Source: Arthrobacter sp. zg-Y844
GTDB taxonomy: Bacteria; Actinomycetota; Actinomycetes; Actinomycetales; Micrococcaceae
NCBI RefSeq assembly: GCF_024385465.1
Contig: NZ_JANFLS010000003.1
Location: 124,001 to 188,000 of the forward strand
Direction: 5' to 3'
DNA length: 64,000 nt
Within the stretch, counting starts at the first letter, position 1, and the number at the start of each line of letters is the position of its first letter. Of this stretch, positions 7,096-15,668 are shown piece after piece. A program made the position numbers and the translations under genes. The notes under the pieces were generated by a model that was given only the letters and a program-made list of their open reading frames with translations, did not search any database and was not told where the DNA came from.

Positions 7096-9606
7096 GTGAG
7101 TCTTAGCACCGTAGAACCAGTCAATGTTTCCGGATCCACCGATGAGCAGGTGATTGCCCAACTGGCCGCCGAGCTGGGGGTAGCGCCCTGGCAGGTCCGG
7201 GCGGCGGTGGGCCTGCTCGACGGCGGCGCCACGGTTCCGTTCATCGCCCGGTACCGCAAGGAGGCCACCGGCACGCTGGATGACGCCCAGCTGCGGGACC
7301 TGGACGAGCGGCTGCGGTACCTGCGCGAACTGGAGGACCGGCGGCGGGCCATCCTCGAGGCCATCGCTGCCCAGGGGAAGCTGACGGACGAACTGCGGGA
7401 GGCCGTCGTCGGCGCCGAGACCAAGTCCCGCCTGGAAGACATCTACCTTCCTTACCGCAGCAAGCGGCGGACCAAGGCCCAGATAGCCAGGGAAGCGGGA
7501 CTGGAACCGCTGGCGGATGCGCTGCTGGCCGATCCCCGGCGTTCCCCGGACGCTGAGGCCGCGCGGTACGTGCGCGAGGGGATCCCGGATGCGGCCGAGG
7601 CGCTCGCCGGGGCACGCGCCATCCTGATCGAACGGGTTTCCCAGGACGCGGACCTGTTGACCGAACAGCGCGAGAAGCTCTGGCGCCAGGGCCGGATGCG
7701 CTCGCAGGTGCGTCCCGGCAAGGAAGCCGAAGGGCGGAAATTCACCGACTACTACGACTTTTCCCAGTCTCCCTCCGGGATGCCGTCACACCGCGTCCTC
7801 GCCCTGTTCCGCGGCGAGAAGGAAGGCATGCTGGAACTGGCCCTGACGGAGGGGGATCCGGCCGATGCCGAAGTCCTGGCTGCGGCCCGCGCCCGATACG
7901 AACGCTCCGTGGCGGCCCGTCTGGGGGTGGCGGACCGCGGGCGTCCCGCTGACCCGTGGCTGATGACCACCGTGCAGCTGGCCTGGCGGCGGATCCTCGC
8001 CAAGCTCTCGGTGGATCTGCGTGTCCGCCTCTTTACGGAGGCGGAAACCGAGGCGGTGCGGGTATTTGCGGCCAACCTGCGGGATGTGCTGCTGGCCGCA
8101 CCCGCCGGAAACCGGACCACTCTGGGACTCGATCCCGGGCTGCGTACCGGCGTGAAGGTTGCCGTGGTGGACGGCACCGGCAAGGTGGTTGCCACCGATA
8201 CGGTGTATCCCCATGCGCCTGTGCGCCGCTGGGATGACGCCCTGGCCACGCTGGCCGGTCTGGTGAAGCAGCACGGGGTGGAACTGATTGCCATCGGCAA
8301 CGGCACCGCTTCCAGGGAAACGGATAAGCTCGCTGCCGAGTTGATGAAGCTGGTCCCGGGCGGGTCGCTGGGCAAGCTGGTGGTGTCCGAGGCCGGTGCG
8401 TCCGTGTACTCAGCGTCCGCCCTTGCCTCGGCCGAGCTGCCCGGCATGGATGTGTCCCTGCGCGGCGCCGTCTCGATTGCCCGGCGGCTGCAGGATCCGT
8501 TGGCGGAACTGGTGAAGATCGATCCGAAGTCCATCGGGGTGGGCCAGTACCAGCACGACGTGACGCCGGCGAAGCTGGAGCGTTCGCTGGATGCGGTGAT
8601 TGAGGACTGCGTGAACGCCGTGGGGGTGGACGTGAACACAGCCTCCCCGTCGCTGCTGACCCGGGTGGCCGGCGTCGGTCCGCTGCTCAGCGAAAACATC
8701 GTGGCTTACCGCAATGCGAACGGGCCGTTTGCCCGCCGGCAGGACCTGATGAAGGTGCCTCGGCTCGGGGCGAAGGCCTTTGAACAGTGTGCCGGGTTCC
8801 TGCGCGTCAGCGGCGGAAAGGAACCGCTGGACGGGACCAGCGTCCACCCGGAGTCCTACCCGATTGCCCGGAAGGTCCTGGCTGCGTCCGGGGCGACCAT
8901 GAGCGCGTCGGGAGCGGCCCTGGAGGGTGTGGACCCCGCAGCGTTCGTGGATGACCAGGTAGGCCTTCCGACCGTTTTGGACATCATCGCCGAGCTGCGG
9001 AAGCCGGGGCGGGACCCGCGGCCCGCTTTTGAAACAGCCAGCTTCTCGGAGGGAATCGAGAAGATCTCGGACCTGCGTCCGGGAATGGTCCTCGACGGCG
9101 TGGTCACCAACGTGGCTGCCTTCGGCGCCTTCGTGGACGTGGGAGTCCACCAGGACGGGCTGGTCCACATCTCCGCGATGTCGCACACCTTCATTTCGGA
9201 CCCACGGGAGGTGGTCCGGTCCGGACAGGTGGTGAAGGTCAAGGTGATGGAGGCGGACCCGGAGCGGAAACGGATTTCGCTGACGCTGCGGCTTGACGAC
9301 GACGCCGCGGAGCCCGGCGGGCGGTCCGGACGCCCTCCGCAGGGAAGCCGCAAAGCCGAGGGCACCAAGCCGAGCAGCACCAAGCCGGGCAGCGCGAAGC
9401 CCGGCATTACCCAGTCGGGCACCGCCAGGTCCAGGGCCGAGAAACCCGGCACGGGCAGGACCAATCCGGGCAGGTCCAACCAGGCCAAGGCTCAAGGTGC
9501 CGCCGGCATCCCGAAGGCCAGCGCCCCGAAAACCAGCTCACCGAAGGCCAGCGCGCCCACCGGGGCCATGGCGGATGCGCTTCGGGCGGCCGGGCTGCTG
9601 AAATAG
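7096..9606 (+). CDS. tex: Tex-family RNA-binding transcription accessory protein
   Basis: 836 residues, GTG start. The domain order is that of Tex: N-terminal helical domain (PFIARYRKEATG is diagnostic), a YqgF/RNase H-like domain beginning LGLDPGLRTGVKVAVVDG, tandem helix-hairpin-helix motifs (TRVAGVGPLLSENIVAYR), and an S1 RNA-binding domain (GMVLDGVVTNVAAFGAFVDV) near residues 660-735. Tex binds nucleic acid and influences transcription and stress tolerance. The final 100 residues or so are a basic low-complexity tail with repeated KP(S/G)-type units, longer than in typical Tex proteins and probably disordered. Confidence 0.97.
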   Translation: MSLSTVEPVNVSGSTDEQVIAQLAAELGVAPWQVRAAVGLLDGGATVPFIARYRKEATGTLDDAQLRDLDERLRYLRELEDRRRAILEAIAAQGKLTDELREAVVGAETKSRLEDIYLPYRSKRRTKAQIAREAGLEPLADALLADPRRSPDAEAARYVREGIPDAAEALAGARAILIERVSQDADLLTEQREKLWRQGRMRSQVRPGKEAEGRKFTDYYDFSQSPSGMPSHRVLALFRGEKEGMLELALTEGDPADAEVLAAARARYERSVAARLGVADRGRPADPWLMTTVQLAWRRILAKLSVDLRVRLFTEAETEAVRVFAANLRDVLLAAPAGNRTTLGLDPGLRTGVKVAVVDGTGKVVATDTVYPHAPVRRWDDALATLAGLVKQHGVELIAIGNGTASRETDKLAAELMKLVPGGSLGKLVVSEAGASVYSASALASAELPGMDVSLRGAVSIARRLQDPLAELVKIDPKSIGVGQYQHDVTPAKLERSLDAVIEDCVNAVGVDVNTASPSLLTRVAGVGPLLSENIVAYRNANGPFARRQDLMKVPRLGAKAFEQCAGFLRVSGGKEPLDGTSVHPESYPIARKVLAASGATMSASGAALEGVDPAAFVDDQVGLPTVLDIIAELRKPGRDPRPAFETASFSEGIEKISDLRPGMVLDGVVTNVAAFGAFVDVGVHQDGLVHISAMSHTFISDPREVVRSGQVVKVKVMEADPERKRISLTLRLDDDAAEPGGRSGRPPQGSRKAEGTKPSSTKPGSAKPGITQSGTARSRAEKPGTGRTNPGRSNQAKAQGAAGIPKASAPKTSSPKASAPTGAMADALRAAGLLK

Positions 9607-9635
9607 CCCGACCGTCGCCTCTTGCAGCCTGCTGC

Positions 9636-9854
9636 TTACTCTGCGGGACCCTCGGCCTCGGCTGCTTCGTCGGCCTTGTCCTGTGCGGCAGGGACCGCGC
9701 CGGCAGGTGAGGTTCCCTGATCGTCGCGGATGTTGCCGGCCGAATGCGAGGCGCTGCCTGGTCTCCGGGGTTCGCCGGTGGGGCCGGGTTGCGGGGCGCT
9801 GGGACCGAGCGGGTCCTCGGCGTCGTTTGCGGGGCCGGTGGGTTCAGTAGTCAC
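9636..9854 (-). CDS. small acidic disordered protein
   Basis: 72 residues from the GTG at 9854. That start was chosen because GAGAGG sits about 6 nt upstream, overlapping the end of the preceding HAD gene; a longer reading with 21 extra residues would run back into that gene. The protein is rich in Pro, Gly, Ala, Asp and Glu, has no hydrophobic core, and should be disordered. I do not recognise a family. It lies 13 nt after the HAD phosphatase and is probably the last gene of the Vsr-HAD operon. Confidence 0.55.
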   Translation of the reverse strand: MTTEPTGPANDAEDPLGPSAPQPGPTGEPRRPGSASHSAGNIRDDQGTSPAGAVPAAQDKADEAAEAEGPAE

Positions 9855-9867
9855 AATGTCCTCTCGG

Positions 9868-10560
9868 TTAGCCCTGGGCGAGGAGTTCGCCCAGCAGGCT
9901 GGTGTCCAGGGCAGCAAGAAGTGCCCGCGGATTTTCGTAGACTTCGCGGGCGCCTGCCTCGCGCAGTTCGGCTTCGCTCGTGCCGCCGCAGGTCAGGCCG
10001 ATGGTGGGAATGGAGAGCTTCCCGGCTGCCTTGACGTCCCACACCGAATCGCCCACGAACACGGTGTTCGCGGCTTCCAGGCCACCGGCCTCCAGGGCAG
10101 CTTCGAGGATGTCCGGGGAGGGTTTGCTGGCTTCGGCGTCTGCGGAGCTGGTGGCATCGGTGATCGCGGAGTCGGCGTCGATGACGGTGCGCAGGTACTC
10201 GAGTTCGGCTCCGGAAGCGGAGGATGCCAAGACCACGGTGAGGTCTTTCTTCGAGCAGGCCTTCAGGAGTTCGCTGGCGCCGTCGAAAGACCGAAGCGAG
10301 GGCCACCAGGTGGAGAAGATGGCACCGTGTGTGGCATCGAGCTGCTCATCCTCGTCCTTGTTGCGGTCTTCACCCAGCAGATGCTCCACGAGCTTGTCGC
10401 CGCCCATGCCAATGGCGCGGTGGATGGCGGACATCGGAACGTCATGTTCCATCCGGCGGAAGGCCTGCCACCACGCGACGGCGTGCAGATAGTTTGAATC
10501 CACCAGGGTTCCGTCTACGTCGAAAAGAACGCCGCGCTTGCCGTTGTCCGAATTACTCAT
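9868..10560 (-). CDS. HAD-superfamily hydrolase (phosphoglycolate phosphatase-like)
   Basis: 230 residues. Motif I is FDVDGTLVD (residues 13-21; nucleophile D14, acid/base D16), motif II is LASSASG, the conserved Lys lies in SKPSPDI, and motif IV is FVGDSVWDV. A helical cap lies between motifs I and II, as in the beta-phosphoglucomutase/phosphoglycolate phosphatase group. These enzymes dephosphorylate small metabolites using Mg2+; the substrate cannot be told from sequence. The gene lies 10 nt downstream of vsr and upstream of a small acidic protein, so the three are likely co-transcribed. Confidence 0.92.
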   Translation of the reverse strand: MSNSDNGKRGVLFDVDGTLVDSNYLHAVAWWQAFRRMEHDVPMSAIHRAIGMGGDKLVEHLLGEDRNKDEDEQLDATHGAIFSTWWPSLRSFDGASELLKACSKKDLTVVLASSASGAELEYLRTVIDADSAITDATSSADAEASKPSPDILEAALEAGGLEAANTVFVGDSVWDVKAAGKLSIPTIGLTCGGTSEAELREAGAREVYENPRALLAALDTSLLGELLAQG

Positions 10561-10570
10561 GGTGTGTGCC

Positions 10571-11137
10571 TCAGTTTCCTTGGAGCCTGTCTGGTTCGTC
10601 TGGTTCGAAGTCTAGTGGCCGTGCCGCCGACGACGACGCCTCCGCCGACGTCGATCCGTTGGCACCGGTGGCTGCCGGCGCACCGGTGGCTGCCGGCGTC
10701 GCGCGAACCTGTCCGGGCGGGCCCAGGAAGGTACGCAGTTGTTCTTCGAGGATGCTGCGGTCCCGAAGTTCGCATTCCCAGACCACCAGGACGTCCCAAC
10801 CTCCGGCCGCCAGCCGTTCCTGGGCCGCCGCATCCCGCTCGACCGTGCGTTTGCGTTTCGCGGCCCAGAACTCGCTATTGGTCTTTGGGGCGTGCTGCCC
10901 GGCCCGGCAGGAGTGGAAGTGCCAGAAACAACCGTTGACGAAGAGGACTTTCCTGCGCCCGGCGAAAACCAGGTCAGGCTTGCCCGGAAGGCTGGTCTTA
11001 CCGAAGGAGCCGTGCAACCGGAACCGGTAACCCGCGGCGTGGAGGATGCCGCGGATCAGGAGTTCAGGCTTGGTGTTCTTGCCCCGGATGCGCGACATGT
11101 TGCGGCTGCGCTGCTCCGGACTGACGGTATCGGCCAT
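10571..11137 (-). CDS. vsr: very short patch repair (Vsr) endonuclease
   Basis: 188 residues. Family motifs are SRNMSRIRGKNTKPE (11-25), LPGKPDLVF (50-58, with catalytic Asp) and VNGCFWHFHSC (67-77, including zinc-site Cys/His). Vsr nicks 5' to T in T:G mismatches arising from deamination of 5-methylcytosine. The partner is normally a C5-cytosine methyltransferase, but none is encoded in the window. The last 45 residues or so are a low-complexity Ala/Thr/Gly/Ser extension beyond the usual 140-residue fold. There is no Shine-Dalgarno site; a TAGACT hexamer 6 nt before the ATG suggests a leaderless transcript. It is first in an operon with the HAD gene. Confidence 0.92.
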   Translation of the reverse strand: MADTVSPEQRSRNMSRIRGKNTKPELLIRGILHAAGYRFRLHGSFGKTSLPGKPDLVFAGRRKVLFVNGCFWHFHSCRAGQHAPKTNSEFWAAKRKRTVERDAAAQERLAAGGWDVLVVWECELRDRSILEEQLRTFLGPPGQVRATPAATGAPAATGANGSTSAEASSSAARPLDFEPDEPDRLQGN

Positions 11138-11264
11138 GGGTCCAGTCTAGGAACAGATCACAATTGCATTTCGCACTACTCGATTCTTGCGGCGGGGGAT
11201 CCGCAAACTCATAAGGTGACTTAGCATTGAAGGCACTGATACACCCCTTACAAGGAGGTAAGCG

Positions 11265-11501
11265 ATGTCGGGCTACTTCAAGCTGGTGGACGCCCACGAG
11301 GGAAGTTTCCGCATTAAGCTCATTGCCGGCGACGGAACGCTGATGGCAGTGTCCACGACTTTTGAAACCAAGCGGGAAGCAGCGGCCGGGATCGCGCAGC
11401 TGCGGGAGATTGCAGGAACAGGTCCTGTAGTCGACCAGAGCCGGGATTCGGATGTGCTGGGCGAAGCCAAGAACTCGGCCCCCAAGGCAGCAGCCAGCTG
11501 A
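11265..11501 (+). CDS. YegP-like DUF1508 protein
   Basis: 78 residues with a strong ribosome site (AAGGAGG, 7 nt before ATG). The first 50 residues match the DUF1508 pattern: a small strand-rich unit, GYFKLVDAHEGSFRIKLIA, then a helix beginning TKREAAAGIAQL. E. coli YegP contains two such units; this protein has one plus a short Ala/Ser tail. Function is unknown, and the family is often linked to stress conditions. It is monocistronic, followed by its own hairpin terminator. Confidence 0.85.
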   Translation: MSGYFKLVDAHEGSFRIKLIAGDGTLMAVSTTFETKREAAAGIAQLREIAGTGPVVDQSRDSDVLGEAKNSAPKAAAS

Positions 11502-11522
11502 CGAGACGACGAACATACAAAC

Positions 11523-11559
11523 CAGGCCTTCGGCTCCCTAACCGGGAACCGGAGGCCTG
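11523..11559 (+). terminator. hairpin terminator after the YegP-like gene
   Basis: CAGGCCT (11523-11529) pairs with AGGCCTG (11553-11559), and the stem continues inward through CGG/CCG and TCCC/GGGA with two bulges. It ends with a short T-containing stretch (TTCCGTTG), 22 nt after the stop. Confidence 0.6.
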
Positions 11560-11624
11560 TTCCGTTGTCGCAGCGCTTCCTTACTGCCGGGCGCATGCTC
11601 CAGGCCCGCGCGGATCTGCCCTAC

Positions 11625-11768
11625 TCAGCTCTGGTCTTCGCCACCTTCGGCCGGCTCCTGGGTGTGCTCGCGCTGCTCGTTTTCCTGCTCGTTGGTCTCA
11701 CCTTCGGACGGCTCCTGCGAATGCGTCCGGTTGGAGTCCTTTTCCTTGTTGGCGCTCTGTTCGCTCAT
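11625..11768 (-). CDS. 47-residue highly charged small protein
   Basis: On the minus strand an ATG at 11768 follows GGAGAAA at 7-nt spacing and opens a 47-codon frame ending in TGA at 11625. The product begins MSEQSANKEKDSNRTH and is almost entirely Glu, Gln, Asn, Ser, Lys and Thr, with an internal imperfect repeat (HSQEPSEG and HTQEPAEG). It has no hydrophobic segment and is expected to be disordered. Third positions are GC-rich, as in neighbouring genes. I do not recognise a family; small hydrophilic proteins of this kind are often stress-induced. It ends 66 nt from the YegP-like terminator and runs towards it. Confidence 0.6.
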   Translation of the reverse strand: MSEQSANKEKDSNRTHSQEPSEGETNEQENEQREHTQEPAEGGEDQS

Positions 11769-11946
11769 GCGGTTTCTCCGATTCATGTCCAGCCGACACC
11801 GGCATCCGCCGGCTCTAGCGGCCCTACCTCCAGTCTAGAAACCTCTGCCCTAACCTAGAACCCCTTAGGGACACACTCGGACTCGAGGAGCGGCTGCGGA
11901 CACGCCTGCACCACGCTGCTGGCCAGTACCCGTCGTCGCCGGTAGC

Positions 11947-13626
11947 GTGAGCCGGATGCAGCCAAAAGACGCGGACGTCATTGTTGTTGGAGCCGGGCTC
12001 GCCGGCCTGGTAGCCACAGCCGAACTCGTGGACGCCGGACGCTCGGTGATCCTGCTTGAGCAGGAGGGATCCCAGGGGCTGGGCGGCCAGGCGTGGTGGT
12101 CCTTTGGCGGGCTTTTCCTGGTGGATTCGCCTGAACAGCGCAGGCTCCGGGTGAAGGACTCCGTGGAGCTTGCCTGGCAGGACTGGCTGGGCACCGCGGG
12201 TTTTGACCGCGAGGAGGACCATTGGCCGCGGAAGTGGGCCGAAGCGTACGTGCATTTCGCTGCAGGGGAGAAGCGGGCCTGGCTGCAGCAGATGGGGCAC
12301 CGGATCTTCCCGGTGGTGGGCTGGGCCGAGCGCGGCGGATACGGCGCCAACGGACCAGGGAACTCCGTTCCGCGCTTCCACATCACCTGGGGCACGGGGC
12401 CGGGGATCACCGCGCCTTTCGAGGCCAAGGTGCGCGACGGCGTCGAACGCGGCCTGGTGCGTTTCGCCTTCCGCCATCGCCTCGATGACCTGGTCCTGAC
12501 CGGGGGAGCCGTGACCGGCGTGCGCGGCAGCGTCCTGGAGCCGACGACGGCGCCTCGCGGCACCGCTTCCAGCCGTACCGTAGTCGGGGACTTCGAATTC
12601 AGTGCCTCCGCCGTGGTGATAACCACCGGAGGCATCGGCGGAGACCATGACGCCGTCCGGGCAGCGTGGCCCCGGAGAATGGGACCTGCGCCCGCGAACA
12701 TGCTCAGCGGGGTGCCCGAGCATGTGGATGGGCGGGGCATCGGAATTGCCCAGGCTGCCGGCGGGCGGGTGATCAACCCGGACCGCATGTGGCATTACGT
12801 GGAAGGAATCCGGAACTGGGACCCGGTCTGGAAGAACCACGGAATCCGCATCCTGCCCGGTCCGTCCTCGCTGTGGTTGGATGCGGCCGGAAACCGCCTG
12901 CCGGTGCCGTTGTTTCCGGGTTTCGACACCCTGGGGACCCTGGAGCACCTGCGCCGCAGCGGCTCCGACTACAGCTGGTTCATTTTGAACAAGGCGATCA
13001 TCCGCAAGGAATTTGCGCTTTCCGGGTCCGAACAGAATCCGGACCTCACCGGAAAATCAGTCCGCGACGTCCTGAAACGGGCCACGGCCGGAGTGCCTGC
13101 CCCCGTCCAGGCGTTCCTGGACCACGGCGAGGATTTCATTACCGCCAATTCGGTCGAGGAGCTCGTCGCCGGCATGAACCTGCTGGCCAAAGGCTCGTCC
13201 GTGCATGGCGACGCGCCGGAACTGTCGGCGGAATCGGTGCGGCATGAACTGGAATCCAGGGACCGGGAAATCCGCAACCCGTTCACGAAGGATTCGCAGG
13301 TGACCGCCATCCGCGGGGCACGCACCTATCTGGGGGACAGGCTGATCCGCACCGCCGCACCGCACCGCATCCTGGATCCGAAGGCCGGACCGCTGATCGC
13401 AGTGCGCTTGTCCGTACTGACCCGCAAGACCCTCGGTGGGCTGGAAACGGACCTGCAGTCCCGGGTCCTGGCCGACGACGGCACACCGGTTCCCGGTCTC
13501 TTCGCAGCCGGGGAGGCCGCCGGGTTCGGCGGCGGCGGAATGCACGGGTACCGCTCGCTGGAAGGGACGTTCCTCGGCGGATGCCTGTTCAGCGGACGAG
13601 CTGCCGGCCGGGCTGCGGCCGGCTAG
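11947..13626 (+). CDS. FAD-binding dehydrogenase (fumarate reductase/ketosteroid dehydrogenase-like)
   Basis: 559 residues from a GTG (an ATG three codons later is an alternative). It has an N-terminal FAD-binding Rossmann motif ADVIVVGAGLAGLVATAEL (9-27), a middle substrate domain, and a C-terminal FAD motif GLFAAGEAAGFGGGGMHGYR. This layout is that of the FAD_binding_2 family, which includes succinate/fumarate flavoproteins and 3-ketosteroid delta-1-dehydrogenases. The second motif, rich in Gly with a conserved R-S-L-E-G stretch, resembles putative FAD-binding dehydrogenases rather than characterised KstD. No steroid genes are nearby, so the substrate is unknown. It is monocistronic and followed by a strong hairpin. 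Confidence 0.88.
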   Translation: MSRMQPKDADVIVVGAGLAGLVATAELVDAGRSVILLEQEGSQGLGGQAWWSFGGLFLVDSPEQRRLRVKDSVELAWQDWLGTAGFDREEDHWPRKWAEAYVHFAAGEKRAWLQQMGHRIFPVVGWAERGGYGANGPGNSVPRFHITWGTGPGITAPFEAKVRDGVERGLVRFAFRHRLDDLVLTGGAVTGVRGSVLEPTTAPRGTASSRTVVGDFEFSASAVVITTGGIGGDHDAVRAAWPRRMGPAPANMLSGVPEHVDGRGIGIAQAAGGRVINPDRMWHYVEGIRNWDPVWKNHGIRILPGPSSLWLDAAGNRLPVPLFPGFDTLGTLEHLRRSGSDYSWFILNKAIIRKEFALSGSEQNPDLTGKSVRDVLKRATAGVPAPVQAFLDHGEDFITANSVEELVAGMNLLAKGSSVHGDAPELSAESVRHELESRDREIRNPFTKDSQVTAIRGARTYLGDRLIRTAAPHRILDPKAGPLIAVRLSVLTRKTLGGLETDLQSRVLADDGTPVPGLFAAGEAAGFGGGGMHGYRSLEGTFLGGCLFSGRAAGRAAAG

Positions 13627-13645
13627 GCAACGGGTCCGCCAAAGG

Positions 13646-13684
13646 CCGCTGGCCGGGACACCTTGTAGGTGGCCCGGCCAGCGG
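13646..13684. terminator. bidirectional hairpin terminator
   Basis: CCGCTGGCCGGG pairs with CCCGGCCAGCGG in a stem extended by CACC/GGTG around a 5-nt loop. It lies in the 83-nt gap between the convergent FAD dehydrogenase and the four-TM protein and can serve both. Confidence 0.75.
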
Positions 13685-13709
13685 AGAAACGGTTTTGCGG
13701 TGTAGCGGC

Positions 13710-14243
13710 CTAGCCGGCGTAGCCCAGGGACTTCGCCTGGCGGTACTGCTTCATCTGGTTGAAGTAGGCACTGGCCGGGGCGGTAAAGAGCATCACCACG
13801 CCGGCAACGACCAGCAGGATGGAAACAAGGCTGAGGATACCTTCGAGGGAGCCGTTGATTCCGATCAGGCCGAAGAGGGAAAGCCCGGCGAACACGGTGA
13901 TGACGATGCGTGCCCAGTTGTGGCCCTTCCGTGCAAACACGGCGAACAGGACGCTGACCGCAACACTGATAACGCCGATCACGACGCCGGTAACAATCCC
14001 GATGGTTACTGCCGTGTCCGCTTCAGCGGCGCTGAGCCCGCTGACCCGGGCAAGTTCGCTGCGGCCCTCATCCGACATCAAGGTGACAATGGAAAGGATT
14101 CCGGCAATGAGGCTGACAACGGCAGAAGCGATCAGGAGCCAAAAGCCACGCTCCACTGCAGCCGGACGCTGCGGCGCGGCAGGAGTGGCAGCAGGTTGTC
14201 CCCCGCTGAAGGCGTTGTAGTTGTAGTTCGAAGGCGTACTCAT
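13710..14243 (-). CDS. four-TM membrane protein, function unknown
   Basis: 177 residues from the ATG at 14243, preceded by AAGGGGAA. The N-terminal 35 residues are hydrophilic and rich in Asn, Tyr, Pro and Ala (MSTPSNYNYNAFSGG). Four hydrophobic helices follow, two before and two after a short loop containing a basic RKGHNWAR turn, and the C-terminus is Tyr/Gln/Lys-rich. The pattern is that of the small actinobacterial DUF4064-like or RDD-adjacent tail-anchored membrane proteins, but I cannot assign a family with certainty. It is alone in its transcription unit. Confidence 0.75.
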   Translation of the reverse strand: MSTPSNYNYNAFSGGQPAATPAAPQRPAAVERGFWLLIASAVVSLIAGILSIVTLMSDEGRSELARVSGLSAAEADTAVTIGIVTGVVIGVISVAVSVLFAVFARKGHNWARIVITVFAGLSLFGLIGINGSLEGILSLVSILLVVAGVVMLFTAPASAYFNQMKQYRQAKSLGYAG

Positions 14244-14435
14244 TTTTCCCCTTAGGTGCTTTGGGCTACGGTTTGCGGAAATGACAAACGGTCGTTTCGG
14301 CCCAGCGTAGCCAAGATCTCCCCATCTGCGCCTCCCCACTCCGGGGGAGATTCATCGTGTTTTCATCCGGATGCACCCATGCCCGGGTCCGCCGGAAGGA
14401 TTACCCGGGAACCGCCGGCTCCAGCGCTGCATCCG

Positions 14436-14456
14436 ATTCGGTTTCCGAACCGGAAT
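14436..14456. promoter_or_regulatory. inverted repeat upstream of the FMN reductase gene
   Basis: ATTCGGTT and AACCGGAAT flank a 4-nt centre, a near-perfect palindrome 58 nt before the reductase ATG. It is a plausible operator; the nearby MarR-type regulator (15154-15606) is one possible binder. Confidence 0.3.
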
Positions 14457-14513
14457 AATGCCGTCCCCGCCGCAGTTGAGATGAACATGCAAACGCATGA
14501 AGAGGAGTCGAAC

Positions 14514-15137
14514 ATGGTGGATCGCAGGATTGTCGTGGTGTCGGGCGGACTGGGTGTCCCGTCGTCGTCCCGGATGCTTGCCGACGCCCTGGCAGCGGCG
14601 ACCAAGACTGAAATCGAGGGACTTGGGCTGAGCGCCGGCGTCAGCACCTTCGAACTGCGCGAATACGCCGTGGACATTGCCAACAACATGGTGACGGGTT
14701 ACGCGGCGCCGCGGCTGGACGCGGCGATTAATGAACTGATTGCCGCTGATGCCCTGGTGGCGGTCACGCCGGTCTTCACCGCGTCTATGAGCGGACTGTT
14801 TAAGTCCTTCTTCGATGTCATCGACAACACCGCACTGGACGGGAAACCGGTACTGCTTGGTGCCACCGGCGGCAGTGCCCGGCACTCCATGGTCCTGGAC
14901 TACTCCCTGCGGCCGATGTTCAGCTACCTCCGTGCGCGGGTGGCCCCCACCGCTGTCTACGCCGCACCGGGGGACTGGGGGACGGGTGAAACGGGTACGG
15001 GCACTTTGGATCAGCGGGTTCGCCGTGCTGCCGGAGAACTGGTGGCGCTGTTGGGGGATGCCCCGGTGCAGAAGCGCCGGGATCCGGCGCAGTCGCTGCC
15101 CTTCGAGGAACTGCTCGCCCAGACACAGCGCAAGTAG
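14514..15137 (+). CDS. NADPH-dependent FMN reductase (CE1759 group)
   Basis: 207 residues from the ATG at 14514, preceded by GAGGAGT. The flavodoxin-like fold shows VVVSGGLGVPSSSRMLAD as the phosphate-binding loop, then VAVTPVFTASMSGLFKSFFD and LLGATGGSARHS, the signature order of NAD(P)H:FMN reductases that supply reduced flavin to two-component oxygenases (often luciferase-like monooxygenases). No luciferase-like partner is present in the window. Longer upstream reading frames contain no ribosome site. The convergent MarR-like gene begins 16 nt beyond its stop. Confidence 0.88.
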   Translation: MVDRRIVVVSGGLGVPSSSRMLADALAAATKTEIEGLGLSAGVSTFELREYAVDIANNMVTGYAAPRLDAAINELIAADALVAVTPVFTASMSGLFKSFFDVIDNTALDGKPVLLGATGGSARHSMVLDYSLRPMFSYLRARVAPTAVYAAPGDWGTGETGTGTLDQRVRRAAGELVALLGDAPVQKRRDPAQSLPFEELLAQTQRK

Positions 15138-15153
15138 TTACGGACCGCTAAAC

Positions 15154-15606
15154 CTACGTGTCCACGCGGGGGCCGGACCCGACGTCGCCGTCCCACCCCA
15201 GATTGCCGGCCATCCGCTGCAGGACGGCAAGCAGGGCGGTGTATTCCTCTTCGGTGATGTTGTCTGTCATCAGCTGCCGAATCCGGTCCACCGCACCGCG
15301 GAGGTTCTCCAGGCTTCGGCTGCCAAGGTCGGTGAGCTGGTACTGGCCGTCTTCCAGCAGCACCCAACCGGATTCCCGCAGCTCCTCGATCAGCTCCGCG
15401 GAGGTGCCGGTCTCCACTGCGGGAAAGTAGGGGCGCAGGCCGTCCGACAACTCTTTTTGGGTAGCGGGGCCCTCAACCAGCAGGTTCATCATTTGCCACT
15501 GCCGGCGGGTCACGCCATGTTCTTCGAAGCTGGCACCAAATTGGTCGTCGACCAGCTGGTCGACGAGCTTGAGCCAGAATCCGATGGGACGCTCCTGATT
15601 CGCCAT
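15154..15606 (-). CDS. MarR/winged-helix family regulator
   Basis: 150 residues from the ATG at 15606, preceded by GTGGAG. The helical N-terminus (ERPIGFWLKLVDQLVDDQFG) leads into a winged helix (RRQWQMMNLLVEGPATQKEL) and a C-terminal dimerisation helix. It resembles one-domain MarR regulators used for flavin- or antibiotic-related genes. It is convergent with the FMN reductase gene, so any regulation of that gene would act in trans. The longer reading frame extending to 15789 crosses the end of the zinc-ribbon gene and was rejected. Confidence 0.8.
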   Translation of the reverse strand: MANQERPIGFWLKLVDQLVDDQFGASFEEHGVTRRQWQMMNLLVEGPATQKELSDGLRPYFPAVETGTSAELIEELRESGWVLLEDGQYQLTDLGSRSLENLRGAVDRIRQLMTDNITEEEYTALLAVLQRMAGNLGWDGDVGSGPRVDT

Positions 15607-15668
15607 CACTCCACTGTACAAATCAAACCCCGTGCAGGGAATGGCAGTGGTGCAGGCAGTAGGCCGCC

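Noticed and set aside
8410-9495. Minus-strand frame over tex.
   Set aside because: Composition is the mirror of the S1/tail region of Tex; no domain.
11565-11858. Plus-strand 97-codon frame with hydrophobic Leu/Phe/Val runs, antisense to the 47-residue protein.
   Set aside because: It has no ribosome site and its hydrophobic runs arise from the complement of Glu/Gln/Lys codons, while the opposite strand has a good ribosome site.
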